Assembly: GCA_963835465.1 (NCBI GenBank)
Contig: CAWIFR010000007.1
Span: 186,001-250,000, forward strand
From: Bog-756 sp963835465
GTDB taxonomy: Bacteria > Actinomycetota > Acidimicrobiia > Acidimicrobiales > RAAP-2
Direction: 5' to 3'
Length of the DNA stretch: 64,000 bases
Part shown: piece by piece, positions 54,511-64,000 of the stretch
How the letters are laid out: each line of letters begins with the position of its first letter
Numbering within the stretch: position 1 is the stretch's first letter
Position numbers and translations under genes: made by a program
Notes under the pieces: model-generated
Database searches by the model: none
Told to the model about the DNA's origin: nothing
The model's input: the letters and a program-made list of their open reading frames with translations, nothing else

Positions 54511-54702
54511 CTAGTTCAGGTTGATGGAGTTTGCCTTGGCGGTGACCTTTGTCACGATGATCGCGCCCACGGCGATGGCCAGCGCGGCGAAGATGGCGGT
54601 CAAGATGACCTTCTCCACCACCGTGCCCGCGTCGTTCCAGTCGCCGGACCGGGTGTGGATGCGGAGATAGTTCCAGAGGTGCACAAGGTGTTGGGGAAGC
54701 AT
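54511..54702 (-). CDS. Flp-like major pilin
   Basis: 63 residues from ATG 54702, with AAAGGACC upstream. A leader of about 26 residues (MLPQHLVHLWNYLRIHTRSG) precedes DAGTVVEKVILTAIFAALAI, then AVGAIIVTKVTAKANSINLN. Small size, one helix and position between tadC and tadE genes fit a Flp/DUF4244-like pilin. The usual GxxxxEY is replaced by a Glu-Lys, so it is divergent. This is probably the main fibre subunit of the Tad pilus. The leader would be cut by a prepilin peptidase; PilD is the only one in view. Confidence 0.78.
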   Translation of the reverse strand: MLPQHLVHLWNYLRIHTRSGDWNDAGTVVEKVILTAIFAALAIAVGAIIVTKVTAKANSINLN

Positions 54703-54807
54703 GATGGGTCCTTTCGGTAGGTGGTGCGATCGGAGGGCTCGGAGGTGAGCCGGTGGAACTCGAATCCCAGCCGGCTCCGGGATGCGGGAGCGATGGAGCC
54801 GGCACGG

Positions 54808-55710
54808 TCACCAACCTCCCAGGATGCGGCTGAAGGCGGGGTAGCCCACAAACAGCAAGAAGCCGACCATCAAGAGCGCACCCGGCACGAACAGCCGCTC
54901 GGTGGTCGCGTTTGCCGCCGACTCGATCTCCGCCTGTTCGTGCCGACGCAACGACGCCGCCCGGGCGCTCAGTGAGTCACGGATCCGGGTCCCCTCGGTG
55001 CCGGCGAGCTGTAACGAAGCCGAGAGCTCGATCAGCTCCGCGACACCGAGTTCGTGGCCCAGACGGCCGAGGGCGTTCCACGGTGACTCTCCACTGTCGC
55101 GTGCTCGAAGGAGGACCCGGCTCATACGGCGCGCCGCCCAGTCCGAGCTGACCTGGGACGCGGCGAGTAGAGAGCCTTCGATTCCCACCCCGCCGGCCAA
55201 GCTCAGCACGACGAGGTCCACGAACGTACCGAGCACACTGCGAAAGTGGCGACGGCGCTCCCTGGCCCTGCCCACCAGCGACACCACCGGGCCGATGGCA
55301 CACAGGATCCCGGCCGCCAGGCCGGCCACGACGGCCAGTCCGAACGGGACGGTCGATCCCACCACCCGAAACAGGAGCCAGGCCGCGGGCATTCCCACGA
55401 CTCCCAGGGCACCGGCCATGAGCACCTTGGTGGCCAGCTGTTCCGTCGACTGCCCGGTCACCGACAGGCAGGACTGGACGTCGGCCCACCGGGGATGAGC
55501 AGGCAGGCGACTCTGCTCGGCACGGGCCACCACCCCCGTCCCCAGTCGGCCCGGCAGGCTCAGGTCCCGAGAATCGGCGGGGCGTGTCGCCGGTGGTCGG
55601 TCGATGGTGGCGGCAAGGGCATCGAGGCTGGGGGGCGCATTCCTCAGTCCGCGAGCGACACCGAGAACACCGAGGCCCGCCAGTGCCCCGGCAACGATGC
55701 CCACGTTCAC
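54808..55710 (-). CDS. tadC: Tad secretion inner-membrane protein TadC
   Basis: 300 residues from GTG 55710, overlapping tadB by GTGA. T2SSF domain: FVDLVVLSLAGGVGIEGSLL, AALQVSSDWAARRMSRVLL-like region, LGVAELIELSASLQLAGTEG and IRDSLSARAASLRRHEQAEI. Helices at both ends (VGIVAGALAGLGVLGVA, GALLMVGFLLFVGYPAF) and in the centre (PFGLAVVAGLAAGILCAIGP). TadB and TadC form the platform for the CpaF motor. Confidence 0.9.
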   Translation of the reverse strand: MNVGIVAGALAGLGVLGVARGLRNAPPSLDALAATIDRPPATRPADSRDLSLPGRLGTGVVARAEQSRLPAHPRWADVQSCLSVTGQSTEQLATKVLMAGALGVVGMPAAWLLFRVVGSTVPFGLAVVAGLAAGILCAIGPVVSLVGRARERRRHFRSVLGTFVDLVVLSLAGGVGIEGSLLAASQVSSDWAARRMSRVLLRARDSGESPWNALGRLGHELGVAELIELSASLQLAGTEGTRIRDSLSARAASLRRHEQAEIESAANATTERLFVPGALLMVGFLLFVGYPAFSRILGGW

Positions 55711-56564
55711 TCCCCCACCACCTGATCACCCAGGAGCCGTACCGGCGCAGGTGGGCGGGCCAGTGAGACCATCAGCGTCAGGCCGCCGGCGTAGAGGATG
55801 CCCACCAGGGCCAGGACGGCCTGCCCCCGAGGCGTACCGAACGGCAAGAGGTAGGCGTGGGCAAAGAGCGCGAGGATGACGGCGAAGGCCACCGAGAACA
55901 CCAGCACGATGCGTACGCCACTGCGAACGGATGCCCGGCTGGTCTCGATGCGGAGACGCAAAGCCACGTCCTCTCGCGTGGAGTCGGCCAGAGCGGTCAA
56001 CAGATCGCCCAACCGCTGGGCTCGAGCGGAGACCGCCATGAGGAGGGCACAGACCACGCGGTCGGCGCTGGGATCAGCCACTTCGTCGGCGAAGTGGAGG
56101 AGGGCCTCACGCGGCTGCATGCCCGCGCTCATCCGCGCCGCCAGCCGCGTTGTGGCCGGCCGGATGGCCACCGGAGCCAGGGGCGCAGTGGCCACGATGG
56201 CCTGCCCCAGCCCTGCCGACGCCATCAATGTGCCCTGGAGCATCTCCGTCCAAGTCGCCACGGCCTCCCCCCGGGCGATCGCCGTCGAACTCGACGTCCG
56301 CCCGAGCAGCTTGGGCAGTCCGATGATGGCTGCGCCGACCAGGGGCAGCGCCACGGGCCATCCGGTGACGAGAAGGGCCGCCACGCCTCCGAGAGCCGCC
56401 CCAGCCCACCACACCCACTCCGCACTCCAGCGAACAGCTACACCGATCGAGTGACGATTCCGACCACCGTCGTCAACCGGGGAGTTCCGGCCCCACCAGG
56501 CCCAGACGAGCCCGGCCAGGCCGGTGGCCAGAAGAAGACCACACCCGTCCACCAAGGGGCTCAC
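55707..56564 (-). CDS. tadB: Tad secretion inner-membrane protein TadB
   Basis: 285 residues from GTG 56564 (GTGA overlap with cpaF). Helices at the N-terminus (LLLATGLAGLVWAWWG) and near 55-95 (AALGGVAALLVTGWPVALPL). T2SSF motif: WTEMLQGTLMASAGLGQAIV, RMSAGMQPREALLHFADEVA, LMAVSARAQRLGDLLTALAD. C-terminal helices IVLVFSVAFAVILALFAHAY and VLALVGILYAGGLTLMVSL. It works with TadC in pilus assembly. Confidence 0.9.
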   Translation of the reverse strand: MSPLVDGCGLLLATGLAGLVWAWWGRNSPVDDGGRNRHSIGVAVRWSAEWVWWAGAALGGVAALLVTGWPVALPLVGAAIIGLPKLLGRTSSSTAIARGEAVATWTEMLQGTLMASAGLGQAIVATAPLAPVAIRPATTRLAARMSAGMQPREALLHFADEVADPSADRVVCALLMAVSARAQRLGDLLTALADSTREDVALRLRIETSRASVRSGVRIVLVFSVAFAVILALFAHAYLLPFGTPRGQAVLALVGILYAGGLTLMVSLARPPAPVRLLGDQVVGE

Positions 56565-58129
56565 GGCTGCATCCCGAGCGCGTCCGGTCGCCGCGGCCGA
56601 TAATCGAACCTACGAAGCTCTTCCACCGTCTCCTGACGGAGGGGTGACGCCGGCTGGGCCCGGCGGTCGGGTCCGGGCCGGTACACCTCATTGGAGACGA
56701 CCTGCATCCCCTCGGCGTCAACCACCTCTCGGACCGACGCCACGAACCTGCGCCGGGCCGAAACGGCTGGGAAGTATCCACTGGCCGAGCAGTCGAGCCG
56801 AACCGGACCGGAGTGGCCGTCGGATTCGGTTCGGCCGCCTCGGAACCGGACTGCATCAGGCTGACCAGCGCCATGGTCCGCCTGGTCAGGGGATCCGTCA
56901 TAGGTCTCCGTGTCGAGGTGGACCACGAAGTGCACAGCTCCAGCGATCAGTAGGTTGCTGGCCTCCAAGGGAAGGCGCTCGGCCGCCTGGACCGCGTAGG
57001 AGGCAATTCTCCGAAACACCCCAGCCGACGAGTCGGCATGGATGGTGCACATCGATCCAGAGCGGCCCTGGCTCATTGCGTTGAGCATCGGCAGGATCTC
57101 ATCGCCCAGCACCTCACCCACGATCACCCGATCGGCATTCATCCGTAAGGCGCGTCGGACCAGATCGGAAACGGCGATCATGCCCTCACCCTCCACGTTG
57201 GCGGGTCGGGCCTCGAGCGCCACGAGGTCGGGGTGAGCAACCTGGTCCGCATCCAGACCCAGTTCAAGGGCCTGTTCGATCGTGACGACACGCTCCCGTG
57301 CGGGGATTTCGGCGGCCAGGGCGCGCAGGAGGGTGGTCTTGCCTGAGTTCATGGCTCCGGAGACAACAATGTTCTTCCTTGCTCGGACGGCGGCCGACAA
57401 CAACCCGGCCACCTCGTGCCCCATGGTCCCCAGTTCGACCAGGTCGGCCAGCGTGAGTGAGGTGAAGCGGTGACGGCGAATGGACACCGCCGGTCGCGCC
57501 GTAACTGCCATGACGGCCGAAAGCCGACTCCCATCGGGCAGGCGCAGGTCGACTTCGGGTCGCGCCAGGTCAAAGCGGCGTTCGGTGAGGCCCAGGCGAC
57601 TGGCCGCGCCACGGACCATCTCGATCAGCTCGTCGTCGGATTCGGCGATGGCCGGCATGAGCTGCTTCGAACCGTCGGCAAAGGTGGCCCACACCCGGTC
57701 ACAGCCGTTGATATCGATGTTCTCGATGTCAACGTTGTCGATCAGCGCCTGCAGTCTCCCCAAGCCGAACAGCGCGTCAAGCACCGTCTGGGCCAGGAGC
57801 TGCTCCTCATCGGCGTCAGCCGGCACGACCGGAGCAGAGCCGACCTGGGGCCGTTCCCGGGGCCGGGCTTCGGTGGTGAAGTCGACGGCCCCATGGCTGC
57901 CGGCCGAGGACGTGCCCTCCCACTGGGGGCCAGTCATCGGGGCGGGGGCGGATGCGTTGCCCGACCGGGTTGACCCAGTCGCCTGATCGTGGGCCATGCG
58001 GTCAAGGTGGACGAAGATCCTCTGGCGAGCGAACTCCCGTCGATGGTCACCGGTCAGTCCGCTGCCCATACTGCCCGCCAGGTCTTCGGCCACCAGCTCG
58101 CGGAGCTGGGCATCGAGAGACTGGTTCAC
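56561..58129 (-). CDS. cpaF: Tad pilus assembly ATPase CpaF/TadA
   Basis: 522 residues; the second of two GTG codons (58129) fits the GTGA overlap pattern with cpaE. N-terminal domain to about 110, then LFGLGRLQALIDNVDIENID and INGCDRVWATFADGSKQLM. ATPase motifs: Walker A VVSGAMNSGKTTLLRALAAE, RERVVTIEQALELGL, LRMNADRVIVGEVLGDEILP (Asp box/Walker B), MSQGRSGSMCTIHADSSAGV (His box). It powers secretion of the Flp pilin. A longer than usual C-terminal segment (about 100 residues) carries the sequence-variable region. Confidence 0.93.
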   Translation of the reverse strand: MNQSLDAQLRELVAEDLAGSMGSGLTGDHRREFARQRIFVHLDRMAHDQATGSTRSGNASAPAPMTGPQWEGTSSAGSHGAVDFTTEARPRERPQVGSAPVVPADADEEQLLAQTVLDALFGLGRLQALIDNVDIENIDINGCDRVWATFADGSKQLMPAIAESDDELIEMVRGAASRLGLTERRFDLARPEVDLRLPDGSRLSAVMAVTARPAVSIRRHRFTSLTLADLVELGTMGHEVAGLLSAAVRARKNIVVSGAMNSGKTTLLRALAAEIPARERVVTIEQALELGLDADQVAHPDLVALEARPANVEGEGMIAVSDLVRRALRMNADRVIVGEVLGDEILPMLNAMSQGRSGSMCTIHADSSAGVFRRIASYAVQAAERLPLEASNLLIAGAVHFVVHLDTETYDGSPDQADHGAGQPDAVRFRGGRTESDGHSGPVRLDCSASGYFPAVSARRRFVASVREVVDAEGMQVVSNEVYRPGPDRRAQPASPLRQETVEELRRFDYRPRRPDALGMQP

Positions 58130-59157
58130 CACGTCACCGCCTGGATCGGCACCTCGTCTGGCTCTCCCGCTGGACGCAGAAGCGGACGAGGCCCCTGGTC
58201 GGCGGCGCTGGTCTCGGACGGCGGTGGCCCTAGCTCTCCCTCCGTTGGCACTCCGGTCGACCGAGGTTCTCCACCCCCACCTGTCGCTGCTCGGTCCCGC
58301 ACCGATCGGTGCAGGGCGCCTCGGAGCATGCGGGCGACCCGGCCCCCAGTGCCCGGGCCCTCGATGTCGATGCCGTTCGCCTCTGCGAACGTATCCCTGC
58401 CTCCGGGCTCGTGCTCACCGTCGGGTTGTGTGTCGGACAGGGTCAGGGCCAGCCGGCGGGCCGAGACGAGCAGCTGCGAACGCGACAGCGCCCGGACACC
58501 CACCCGTTCGCCACAGGCGATCTGCGCGGCCCTGACGTCGTAGGGCACCGCTACGACCACCGGCAGGCCCGTGAACTCCCCAATGGCATGCCGGCCATGG
58601 ATGCCGGGCCCGACCACGGCCAGGGCCAAGCGGTCCCCACATCGTTCTCTCAGGGTCGCCGCCTGCTCCCGCACCTTGAACAATGACGCCGGGTCGCGTC
58701 GCGTCACAACCACCACCCGGTCCGATCGTTCCAACCAGACGCCCATCGCCGTGCCTTCGGTGGGGTCGGTGAGGGGCACGGGCAGCCGACCCCCGTCGAC
58801 CAGAAGGTCCCGGGTTTCCGAGTCCGACGACACCGAAGCCCGCAGGAGTGCCTCCACCGACGGGCCGGCAACCACTCGTTGGTTGCCGGCCGGCAAGACC
58901 ATCGCGTCCAACCCGCCGGGTAACGCCTGGAGGTGGGGATCGATGGGCACGACCCCCTGGGACCGACGGGCTGCCGTCACATAGCTCGACCAACCCCACG
59001 CTGAACTGAGCTGGAATCGCACGGCGAGGTCACCGCCGAACGGATCGGCCTCCACCACGGCCACCGTGCGAGCCTCCGGCCACGTGGCGCCGACCAGACA
59101 AGCCAGCGTCGTCACGCCTGGGGCCCCTTTGATGGAGACGAACGTGGTCACCGTCAC
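58126..59157 (-). CDS. CpaE/TadZ-like protein with a deviant P-loop
   Basis: 343 residues from GTG 59157, overlapping the CpaB stop (GTGA); the open frame runs to 60282, but that part is antisense to other genes. MTVTTFVSIKGAPGVTTLAC is a MinD/ParA-type P-loop in which the invariant Lys is absent (GAPGVTT for GGxGKT). VAVVEADPFGGDLAVRFQLS is the switch region. Later stretches are SDRVVVVTRRDPASLFKVRE and VVAVPYDVRAAQIACGERVG. TadZ localises the Tad machine at the cell pole or at assembly sites. Loss of the Lys suggests weak or no ATP hydrolysis. Confidence 0.82.
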   Translation of the reverse strand: MTVTTFVSIKGAPGVTTLACLVGATWPEARTVAVVEADPFGGDLAVRFQLSSAWGWSSYVTAARRSQGVVPIDPHLQALPGGLDAMVLPAGNQRVVAGPSVEALLRASVSSDSETRDLLVDGGRLPVPLTDPTEGTAMGVWLERSDRVVVVTRRDPASLFKVREQAATLRERCGDRLALAVVGPGIHGRHAIGEFTGLPVVVAVPYDVRAAQIACGERVGVRALSRSQLLVSARRLALTLSDTQPDGEHEPGGRDTFAEANGIDIEGPGTGGRVARMLRGALHRSVRDRAATGGGGEPRSTGVPTEGELGPPPSETSAADQGPRPLLRPAGEPDEVPIQAVTW

Positions 59158-59936
59158 GGCGAGCCCGATGCCGATCCGGAGCCGGGTCCGGTGCCGGAGT
59201 CGGCCAGCCCAGCCGGGAGGAGCACCACACTCACCTCGGAGGCAGCTGCCGCGGTCGCCACGGTCGAGGCCAGCGTGGACGGAACCGTGACCGAGACCAG
59301 TTCGGCCGCCCCCGAGGAGCTGGAGGTCGGCGGGGTGGCAGTCTCGAATACCCGAGCCTGGGCCACGAGGACCCCGGCCGACGATGCCCCGTTGAGGTTG
59401 CCGGCGACTCCGCTGGTCCCGAGCCCACTGGTCGCCGGAAGGACCGTCCCCGCGTTCAGCGTTTGGACGATCATCACTCGATCCCCCGGCACCACCCCGT
59501 TCGACGGGAGTTGGCCGTCCTTCAGAGCCAGGCCTACCACCGCGGTGCCACCGGGCAGCGGGCGATTGGATGTCACGTCCCCCTGGGTCAGCAGGGACCC
59601 AGCCGGGATCGTCACAGTGGCCCACTTGCCCGACAGGCTGGAGGCACTGGATACCGGAATCGGCGAGAGCCCCTGGGAGCTGGCCACCTCCGCCGTACCG
59701 AGCTGGGCCGCAGTGATCGGCGCGCCTTGCTGGATCGTCGAGATCACCGTGAGCACGGGCACACGGTGATCGGCCGACGAGTAGAGGCTGGCGAAGACAG
59801 CCACACTGGCCAGGACCAGGAGCGCCGAGGCCACCGCGAGCAGTGGCTTCCGCCTCCCAGGGACGATCGGCAGCCGATACCGCTCCGCCCCATTCCCGGT
59901 CGCTGCGCCCAGCGGACGCTCCAGGAGTGAGGTCAC
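59154..59936 (-). CDS. CpaB/RcpC-like SAF-domain protein
   Basis: 260 residues from GTG 59936 (GTGA overlap with the secreted gene). A cytoplasmic N-terminus, one helix (PLLAVASALLVLASVAVFAS), then a SAF domain: VISTIQQGAPITAAQLGTAE, VTIPAGSLLTQGDVTSNRPL, and VVGLALKDGQLPSNGVVPGD followed by RVMIVQTLN. The C-terminus is Ser/Gly rich. CpaB proteins link the pilus base to the envelope. Confidence 0.82.
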   Translation of the reverse strand: MTSLLERPLGAATGNGAERYRLPIVPGRRKPLLAVASALLVLASVAVFASLYSSADHRVPVLTVISTIQQGAPITAAQLGTAEVASSQGLSPIPVSSASSLSGKWATVTIPAGSLLTQGDVTSNRPLPGGTAVVGLALKDGQLPSNGVVPGDRVMIVQTLNAGTVLPATSGLGTSGVAGNLNGASSAGVLVAQARVFETATPPTSSSSGAAELVSVTVPSTLASTVATAAAASEVSVVLLPAGLADSGTGPGSGSASGSP

Positions 59937-60922
59937 GAGGGAAGTCCTCCCAGGGAATGCGACGATCGAGCGGCCAAGGGAGAGGCCGCACCCACCGGCG
60001 TAGAGTTGATGCTCTGCACCTGCACCACGCGCACTGACGCAGCTCCTGTGGTGACCAGGGGCGGAAGCACCCCCTGGCCCGGTGCACCCTCCGCCGCCCA
60101 CGAGACAGCCCAGGTAATCGTGGCTCGGACCGGAAACGCGGCATCGTTGGGATTGCCGTCCGGTGACACCTGGCCCGCAGAGGTGAAGCGGTAGGTGTGA
60201 GCGCACGCGGTGCCCTGCCCCTGTGCGGGGAGGGCCACGAGAAACGGCTGTCCGGGTCCATCGCACACCACCTGTCCCCCATCGCCTGTCTGCCAGATCA
60301 CCACTTCCGGCGTGGCCACTGCGGTGGCACTGACCGTTCCGACCGAGGCGGTCACCGACATCTGGCGCCATATCGACGGGTCGATCCACAGCCAGGTGGG
60401 AAGGTTGACGACCGATGAAGCCGCCGGGTTGAATCGCAGGCTCGGCGCGGGCAGCCGCAGCGAGTTCTCCGCCTGGAGTGCCACCACCCGGGGGTCGATG
60501 GCCGGCGTGGCGGGCGGGAGGGCTGTCGGCTGCCTCGTGATCCACTCCGTCTGGGTGGAGCTGGCCCCGCTGGCCCGGTTGACACAGGTTACCGAGTACC
60601 ACCCGCCCGGGGTCGCGCCACCGGGCGGGAATCCACCGATGTCGTTGAGGAGAAGCGAGGTGTAGGTGCATGTCCACGGACTTCCCCCGCCGGAGCCCGG
60701 ACCTCCCGAGCTGCTGGAACCCCCCGTGCCAAGCGAGCCGGGCGTGCCACCCGAGGAGCCACCGTCCGTGGCGCCCACCGAGACGGTTCCCCCGGGGCCG
60801 TCGGTCCCCGATGCGCCGGCGAATGCCGGGGTGGCCGGCAGGGCCGAGGCCAGCAGGACCAAGACGAGGGGCCGAATGACCCAGGGCTGCAACCGATTCC
60901 GATGACCATCCCGCTGCCCCAT
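59933..60922 (-). CDS. Secreted protein heading the Tad operon
   Basis: 329 residues from ATG 60922 (MGQRDGHRNRLQPWVIRPLV), chosen because a signal peptide follows (LVLVLLASALPATPAFAG); the frame extends to 61183 without family support. After a Gly/Ser-rich linker (TDGPGGTVSVGATDGGSSGG) it has about 200 residues of beta-rich sequence: WTCTYTSLLLNDIGGFPPGG, WITRQPTALPPATPAI and GQGTACAHTYRFTSAGQVSP. Four cysteines lie in two pairs. No enzyme family is recognised. Gene order suggests an envelope component of the Tad pilus. Confidence 0.7.
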   Translation of the reverse strand: MGQRDGHRNRLQPWVIRPLVLVLLASALPATPAFAGASGTDGPGGTVSVGATDGGSSGGTPGSLGTGGSSSSGGPGSGGGSPWTCTYTSLLLNDIGGFPPGGATPGGWYSVTCVNRASGASSTQTEWITRQPTALPPATPAIDPRVVALQAENSLRLPAPSLRFNPAASSVVNLPTWLWIDPSIWRQMSVTASVGTVSATAVATPEVVIWQTGDGGQVVCDGPGQPFLVALPAQGQGTACAHTYRFTSAGQVSPDGNPNDAAFPVRATITWAVSWAAEGAPGQGVLPPLVTTGAASVRVVQVQSINSTPVGAASPLAARSSHSLGGLPS

Positions 60923-61428
60923 GAGGCTCGGACGATACGAAGGGTTCCGGGCCGGGGCAACGAAATCTGCACGAGGCGTGCAACTACTTGCACCGAGCAC
61001 CGAGTGATCGGAACGGCCTCCGGTTGGAGGCGCGGGCGTCACTGGTGGTAGGTCGAGCACTGGCCCACGATGGAACGCAGACCTTGCCGGGGCCCTTGAC
61101 CAGTACCTTGCACAATCGGGCGTGTGAGCCGCCGAGATGATCCCCGCCGAGTTGCGGTTGCGAAGGTTTCTCTTGCGCCGCAACCAATTTCACCGCCAAG
61201 TGTCAGCGTGGGGCGGGGACGCCCCACGCTGGCTGAGGAGCGATCGGGCTGAAGGGACAGCCGACAGTCAGAACGTCCGTCCCCCCACCCACCCCGGTCG
61301 CCGACGGCCGACCGCCACCGAACGAATCCATGGCCCATCCCGGCTACACCCTGTGCGACCGTGACCACTCACTGTGCCCGAAACCTTCAGCACCGAATTG
61401 CCCCCACGACCGCCCTCGGCCCGGGTGA
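60923..61428. other. Gene-free region upstream of the Tad operon
   Basis: 506 bases hold the likely promoter of the Tad operon and a hairpin (61204-61231). Forward and reverse frames here have no coding character. Confidence 0.55.
61204..61231. terminator. 11-bp stem-loop terminator
   Basis: cagcgtggggc at 61204-61214 pairs exactly with gccccacgctg at 61221-61231 around ggggac. It is downstream of the minus-strand membrane-protein gene that ends at 61429 and upstream of the Tad operon, so it probably ends the former and insulates the latter. Confidence 0.65.
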
Positions 61429-62502
61429 TCAGCGTTCGCCCGGCGAGAGAGCCCCAACAGCGGACCCGGAGGCATCCCTCGGACCCTCCCCGGGGGCCGA
61501 ATCGAGATCATCGGTGCCGTCCCCCTCCTCTCCCTCCAAGGCGCCCAGCTGGCCGGTGGCCAACTTGGCACTGAACTTGACCGCCTTGGTGGCCGTGACG
61601 GCTCCGGTCTGGAGAGGGATAGCGATGACCAGCAGGATGACCCCGAGCACGAAGAAGGGGCGAATCCCGAGGAGGATGATGCCCACCCGGCCGAGCAGGT
61701 AGGGCGGCGAGCACACCACGGCCCCCACTGCGCCACCGATCGCGGTGGCGGTCAGCTTGTCTCGTCGGGACCGGTCGGACTTGATGCCGATGATCCGCGC
61801 CGGGACGGCGACGTAGGTCACCATCATGACGCCCACCACGATGCTCAGTATCAGGGCGAACCAGATGCGGCCCCACCGGGCCGTGACCATGGTGGCGAAT
61901 CCGAGACCCAGGCCGATGACGAACCCCCATCCCAGGACGGTCGAGCGGTGCCGGAGCGCCCGGGCGTAGGCCGGACGGATCTCAGGATGGAGGGGGTCGG
62001 CCACGGAGAAGGCGAAGACGGCGTTGAGGAAGTAGGCCGCGGCCGTGAGTGCGGCGATGACCAGGACGATCGGGATGAGGATCGGGCCCTCGAGGATCCG
62101 CATCGACTTGCCCTTGAGCAGGTGAAGCTTGAGGTCGAGCATGGCGAACCAGATCAGCATGGCCGGCAGTACCTGGATGAGGGTGAGGCGCCAGTTGGTG
62201 AACAGCAGCTTCACCCCCTGGAACAGCATGGCGAACGCCCCCACTACCAGGGTCAAGGGAGCCAGGAACCGGTTGCGTCGGCTGAGGGAGAGGATGACGG
62301 TCTCGACCTGGGTGTCATCGCCATTGCGGATGGCCACCACCATGCGCTGGAGCTGGCTATAGACGCTGGCACGACGGGAGGTCGGGACGGCCGTGTCCGA
62401 ACCGCCGCGCGTCGGCGTATCGGATGGTTCGGGTCGGGGAGCCGCAATCCCCGGCTGGCTGGGCGGGCTCACCGCCCCCGTCTCCGGCGCCCCTTCGGTC
62501 AT
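61429..62502 (-). CDS. Polytopic membrane protein of unknown function
   Basis: 357 residues from ATG 62502 (MTEGAPETGAVSPPSQPGIA) with GGGAG upstream; 62526 is an alternative. About 100 cytoplasmic residues include SVYSQLQRMVVAIRNGDDTQ and VETVILSLSRRNRFLAPLTL. About six helices follow: LVVGAFAMLFQGVKLLFTNW, VLPAMLIWFAMLDLK, IPIVLVIAALTAAAYFL, VLGWGFVIGLGLGFATMVTA, ALILSIVVGVMMVTYVAVPA and IGGAVGAVVCSPPYLLGRVG. The C-terminus is acidic. No transporter family is recognised. It is divergent from ettA with 110 bases between starts. Confidence 0.75.
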   Translation of the reverse strand: MTEGAPETGAVSPPSQPGIAAPRPEPSDTPTRGGSDTAVPTSRRASVYSQLQRMVVAIRNGDDTQVETVILSLSRRNRFLAPLTLVVGAFAMLFQGVKLLFTNWRLTLIQVLPAMLIWFAMLDLKLHLLKGKSMRILEGPILIPIVLVIAALTAAAYFLNAVFAFSVADPLHPEIRPAYARALRHRSTVLGWGFVIGLGLGFATMVTARWGRIWFALILSIVVGVMMVTYVAVPARIIGIKSDRSRRDKLTATAIGGAVGAVVCSPPYLLGRVGIILLGIRPFFVLGVILLVIAIPLQTGAVTATKAVKFSAKLATGQLGALEGEEGDGTDDLDSAPGEGPRDASGSAVGALSPGER

Positions 62503-62612
62503 CGCTCCCACGCTACTTCCCGGCATGCTGCCACCGGATCCGGGTGGCCCCACCTCTGCCCGGGAGGGCTGGTGCGGGCGCGGAGCCCGGCTGGCTGGGC
62601 CACACTGGTTCC

Positions 62613-64000
<1,388 letters not shown>

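Noticed and set aside
59158..60282. Upstream extension of the CpaE/TadZ frame, giving 718 codons
   Set aside because: The extension overlaps the CpaB and secreted-protein genes in another frame and has no domain; GTG 59157 fits the operon pattern.

Overview
The window is high-GC bacterial chromosome with actinobacterial gene content: a Tad locus of the Rv3654c-Rv3660c kind, KstR-like operators, F420/luciferase-like (LLM) oxidoreductases, fatty-acyl-CoA ligases and acyl-CoA dehydrogenases, a WYL regulator, and frequent GTG starts with GTGA overlaps. A complete type IVa pilus (T4P) machine beside steroid-type catabolism suggests an environmental member of the Acidimicrobiia or a relative. This assignment is by gene content, not phylogeny.

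Layout. 1-2849: partial WYL regulator (-), CtaG-type oxidase assembly protein, acyl-CoA carboxyltransferase. 2850-6437: a gene graveyard on the minus strand, with a shattered polytopic membrane protein gene and two tandem type IV pilin copies 877 bp apart, both broken. 6438-21924: T4P locus. It has pilC, pilT (frameshifted inside Walker A, with an extra N-terminal domain) and pilB on minus, then pilD, a NarL-type response regulator and a histidine kinase on plus. Two small proteins, moaC and an FmdB-type protein follow, then an intact second pilT, a pilM-pilN fusion and pilO. 21980-30668: TldE/TldD protease pair, hotdog thioesterase, phosphotransferase and companion protein, AIM24 protein, dxs.

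30776-44170 (plus a relative at 49245): a steroid side-chain degradation island. It encodes FadD19-like and FadD17-like ligases, a translationally coupled operon matching the mycobacterial igr set (two acyl-CoA dehydrogenases, MaoC-DUF35 ChsH2, MaoC ChsH1, Ltp2 aldolase), a divergent CYP125/142-like P450, and LLM oxidoreductases including one resembling Rv3520c. Three sites match the KstR operator TnnAACnnGTTnnA (one exactly, two with one mismatch) upstream of the three transcription units, so the island looks like a small regulon.

44451-47553: a compact secretion/surface module. It has a small secreted protein with a TVPAST signature, a SipW/Sec11-type (Ser-His) signal peptidase, and a DUF5305-like membrane protein fused to a second TVPAS secreted domain. 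This is my best candidate for an undescribed system. 47537-49010: an NCS1 permease gene with about five frameshifts.

50305-60922: a Tad (Flp) pilus operon on minus. In transcription order it encodes a secreted protein, CpaB, CpaE/TadZ, CpaF/TadA, TadB, TadC, a Flp-like pilin, two TadE-like proteins, a TadG-like protein and a LysM-BTAD regulator with one frameshift. Most junctions overlap as GTGA or ATGA. The window ends with a polytopic membrane protein (-) and ettA (+, cut by the edge).

Broken genes are concentrated: both local pilins, pilT-1, the membrane protein, the permease and the BTAD regulator. The rest reads cleanly, so decay is likelier than generally poor sequence, although the single-base breaks in pilT-1 and the BTAD gene could be sequencing errors.
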